Source: Planctomycetota bacterium (GTDB taxonomy: Bacteria > Planctomycetota > UBA1135 > GCA-002686595). Taken from it: a stretch of 7,103 bases of DNA. The stretch covers positions 1 through 7,103 of the forward strand of contig JABFRZ010000142.1 of NCBI GenBank assembly GCA_013140785.1. The letters are read 5' to 3'. The stretch's first letter is position 1. Every line of letters starts with the position of its first letter. Below the pieces are notes generated by a model, which worked only from the letters and a program-made list of their open reading frames with translations, made no database searches and was not told the DNA's origin. Of this stretch, positions 5,625 through 7,103 are shown one piece after another. The position numbers and the translations under genes were made by a program.

Positions 5625-7103
5625 CTACTCCGTCACGCGCGGCCGGATCCACTCGAGCACCAGGCTCATCATCTCGTCCGTCGTCTGCGGCCCGTCCTTG
5701 ACGCGCGCCGACGGATCCGGATTGGCCGGGTTGCCCGCCGAGTTGTCGTAGGTGGCCGTCACGCGTACTTTCGAGCCCGCCGGCGCGAAGCGCGCGGTGC
5801 GGAAGACGTAGTTGAATTGCCAGTCCTGGTCCCAGGCGGGCACGTCGATCAGCTGCTCGCGCTGGCCGTCGGGGCGGATGAGCTCGGCCACCATCGACTT
5901 GCCGCGCAGGTGCATGTGCGGCGTGAGCGAGCGCAGCAGCACGTCGTGCTGGATCGGGTACTCGCGCGTGAACGTGACGCTCGGCGTCAGGGGCGGGATG
6001 TCGATGTCCACGTTCCAGAGGTTGCGACTCTCGGCCACGAGCGTGGGCGGCTCCTCGGCGAGCACGAGCCCGAGCGCGGTCTGGTCCACCACGCGCTTGC
6101 CGTTCGGGGTGTAGTGCATGTCGAAGCGCAGGCGCGCGCCCTTCGGCAGGAAGCGCGCGATCCCGTCCGGGTACGAGCGCGGTCCCTTGCCGGGCAGGTA
6201 GCCGAACAGGAACACCCAGCCTTCGTTGGCGCTGCGCGACCAGGAGAGGAGCCGGCGTCGCAGCTCGCGCTCGGGCGCGGCGCCCGCGCCGGCCTGCACT
6301 TGGTAGCTGACCGTCACGTGGTGCACGACCGCGCGCGCCTCGGGCCGCACTTCGAGGCGCTGGATCCACAGGTCTTCCGGCACCGCCTGCTCGATCTCGA
6401 AGTAGCGTTGCGTGACCACGCCCTCGGCCGGCACCTCGAAGGGCTGCATGCGGAAGACGAGGTCGGGCACGCCGATGCGCCAGCCGTCGGGGTACACGTA
6501 GGCGAGCGGCGCCTCGGCCGGATCGCCCTCGGGCGCGCCGGCCTCGATCCAGGCGAGGAGCGTGGCCTTGTCCGTCTCCGAGAGTCGGCGATCGTTCTGC
6601 CACGGGCCCGTGTGCGGCGCCGCGAACCACGGCGGCATGAGGCCGTCCGCGACCACGAGGTCGATCATCGCCTTGCGCCCCTTGGCCTGTGCGTAGGTCT
6701 CGAGCGCGAACGGCGCGACTCCGCCGGTGCGGTGACACTCGACGCAGTTCCGCGCCAGGATGCGCGCGACCTCGCGGTGGTACGCAGGCGGCTGCGCCGC
6801 CTGCGGATCGCTTGCTTGCCGCTGCGCCGGCTGTGGATCGCCTGCCCGCGGCTCCGCCGCCTGCGGATCGGTTCCGGTCGCCTCGATCCCGAGCAGACAC
6901 CCCGGCGCGCTCGTCGCCGCTACCGTCACCTTCCGGTGCGCCAGAGTCTCCTCGAGCGCATCTCTCAGATACGCGTGCCGCGCAGCCGGCTGCACGACCC
7001 CTCGTCCGACCTGATCGTCGATGGCCCCGCGATAGACGAGCGTGCGCGCCCCGTCGAGCACGAACACCTCGGTCGTCGTCCGCGCTCCGAGCGCCGCGCC
7101 GAG
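5625..7103 (-). CDS. Redoxin-tail / cytochrome c / copper type II monooxygenase-like fusion protein, N-terminus missing
   Basis: 492 residues are visible; the frame stays open to the right edge, so GTG 7067 is internal. Numbering from that GTG: residues up to about 60 are the end of an AhpC/TSA-type redoxin domain (VFVLDGARTLVYRGAIDDQ, LRDALEE, APGCLLG). Residues 62-93 are a Pro/Gln/Ala linker with three 10-residue repeats. Residues 97-180 are a cytochrome-c-like domain with heme motif CVECH (108-112; bases 6732-6746) and MPPW (144-147), whose Met may be the axial ligand. Residues about 190-480 resemble the two-copper PHM/DBH fold, with HH (249-250), DMHYTP (H318), PHMH (H384, H386) and DEMM (465-466). 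These match the expected two-His-plus-His and two-His-plus-Met copper sites. DNS..NP..NPDPSARV near the end is typical of this fusion family. It is presumably exported and redox-active; the substrate is unknown. It is transcribed convergently to the cassette. The stop CTA (complement TAG) is at 5625-5627. Confidence 0.88.
   Translation of the reverse strand, partial: LGAALGARTTTEVFVLDGARTLVYRGAIDDQVGRGVVQPAARHAYLRDALEETLAHRKVTVAATSAPGCLLGIEATGTDPQAAEPRAGDPQPAQRQASDPQAAQPPAYHREVARILARNCVECHRTGGVAPFALETYAQAKGRKAMIDLVVADGLMPPWFAAPHTGPWQNDRRLSETDKATLLAWIEAGAPEGDPAEAPLAYVYPDGWRIGVPDLVFRMQPFEVPAEGVVTQRYFEIEQAVPEDLWIQRLEVRPEARAVVHHVTVSYQVQAGAGAAPERELRRRLLSWSRSANEGWVFLFGYLPGKGPRSYPDGIARFLPKGARLRFDMHYTPNGKRVVDQTALGLVLAEEPPTLVAESRNLWNVDIDIPPLTPSVTFTREYPIQHDVLLRSLTPHMHLRGKSMVAELIRPDGQREQLIDVPAWDQDWQFNYVFRTARFAPAGSKVRVTATYDNSAGNPANPDPSARVKDGPQTTDEMMSLVLEWIRPRVTE
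6791..6880. repeat. Three tandem 30-base repeats encoding the interdomain linker
   Basis: Units 6791-6820, 6821-6850 and 6851-6880 share the core GCTGCGCCGCCTGCGGATCG (plus strand) with one to three changes each, then ten variable bases. On the minus strand they encode decapeptides centred on DPQ-x-A: TDPQAAE, GDPQPAQ, SDPQAAQ. They lie in the flexible linker between the redoxin and cytochrome c domains. The high DNA identity suggests recent slippage or duplication. Confidence 0.85.

Noticed and set aside
5305..5751. 148-codon plus-strand frame beginning with an ATGA overlap at the end of the 406-residue gene
   Set aside because: It overlaps the small membrane gene and the convergent fusion gene, is Arg/Pro-rich as out-of-frame GC-rich DNA usually is, and has no plausible domain. 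It also shows that an ATGA overlap alone is weak evidence.
5515..6900. 461-codon minus-strand frame inside the fusion gene
   Set aside because: This is a neighbouring-frame shadow of the redoxin/cytochrome/copper protein, with extreme Arg/Ala/Gly content and no motif. The real frame carries CXXCH and the copper ligands.

Overview
This is a high-GC bacterial window with no tRNA, rRNA, CRISPR array or transposase that I can see. The two flanking genes are a family 9 glycosyltransferase and a redoxin / cytochrome c / copper-monooxygenase-like fusion. The second architecture is common in Planctomycetota, Acidobacteriota, Myxococcota and related soil and marine lineages. Together with GC-rich third codon positions this suggests a Gram-negative, envelope-rich bacterium of that kind, with Planctomycetota or Myxococcota my best guesses. 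The phylum cannot be fixed from this window alone.

Layout: positions 1-553 (+) hold the C-terminal half of a family 9 glycosyltransferase cut by the left edge. Positions 554-633 show nothing convincing. From about 634 to 5308 (+) comes a tight run of four genes of unknown function, all with an N-terminal signal peptide or membrane segment. They are a small secreted protein (634-1089), a 648-residue exported protein with 17 exact His-led heptapeptide repeats (1086-3032), a 347-residue exported HEAT-repeat protein (3029-4072), and a 406-residue membrane-anchored protein (4088-5308). The first two junctions are 4-base ATGA overlaps and the third gap is 15 bases, so one operon with translational coupling is likely. 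A small two-helix membrane protein follows (5387-5587, +). The convergent fusion gene (5625-7103, -) runs off the right edge.

The most unusual element is the perfectly phased heptad array H-x-x-[N/S]-[S/T]-[D/N]-x at residues 98-216 of the 648-residue protein. The period never slips, His is present in 17 of 17 units, and Ser or Thr at position 5 in 17 of 17. The DNA underneath has diverged, which points to selection on the peptide rather than fresh duplication. Downstream of the array, the C-terminal half of the protein carries a motif series that I associate tentatively with DUF3238-like extracytoplasmic domains.

The four-gene run looks like an uncharacterised envelope cassette: a repeat-bearing exported protein, a helical-repeat adaptor, an anchored partner and a small secreted protein. 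That joint role is inferred from operon structure and export signals only. Parts of the cassette have lower GC than the flanks (about 57% in hand-counted samples against 62-82%), which is compatible with accessory or transferred DNA.
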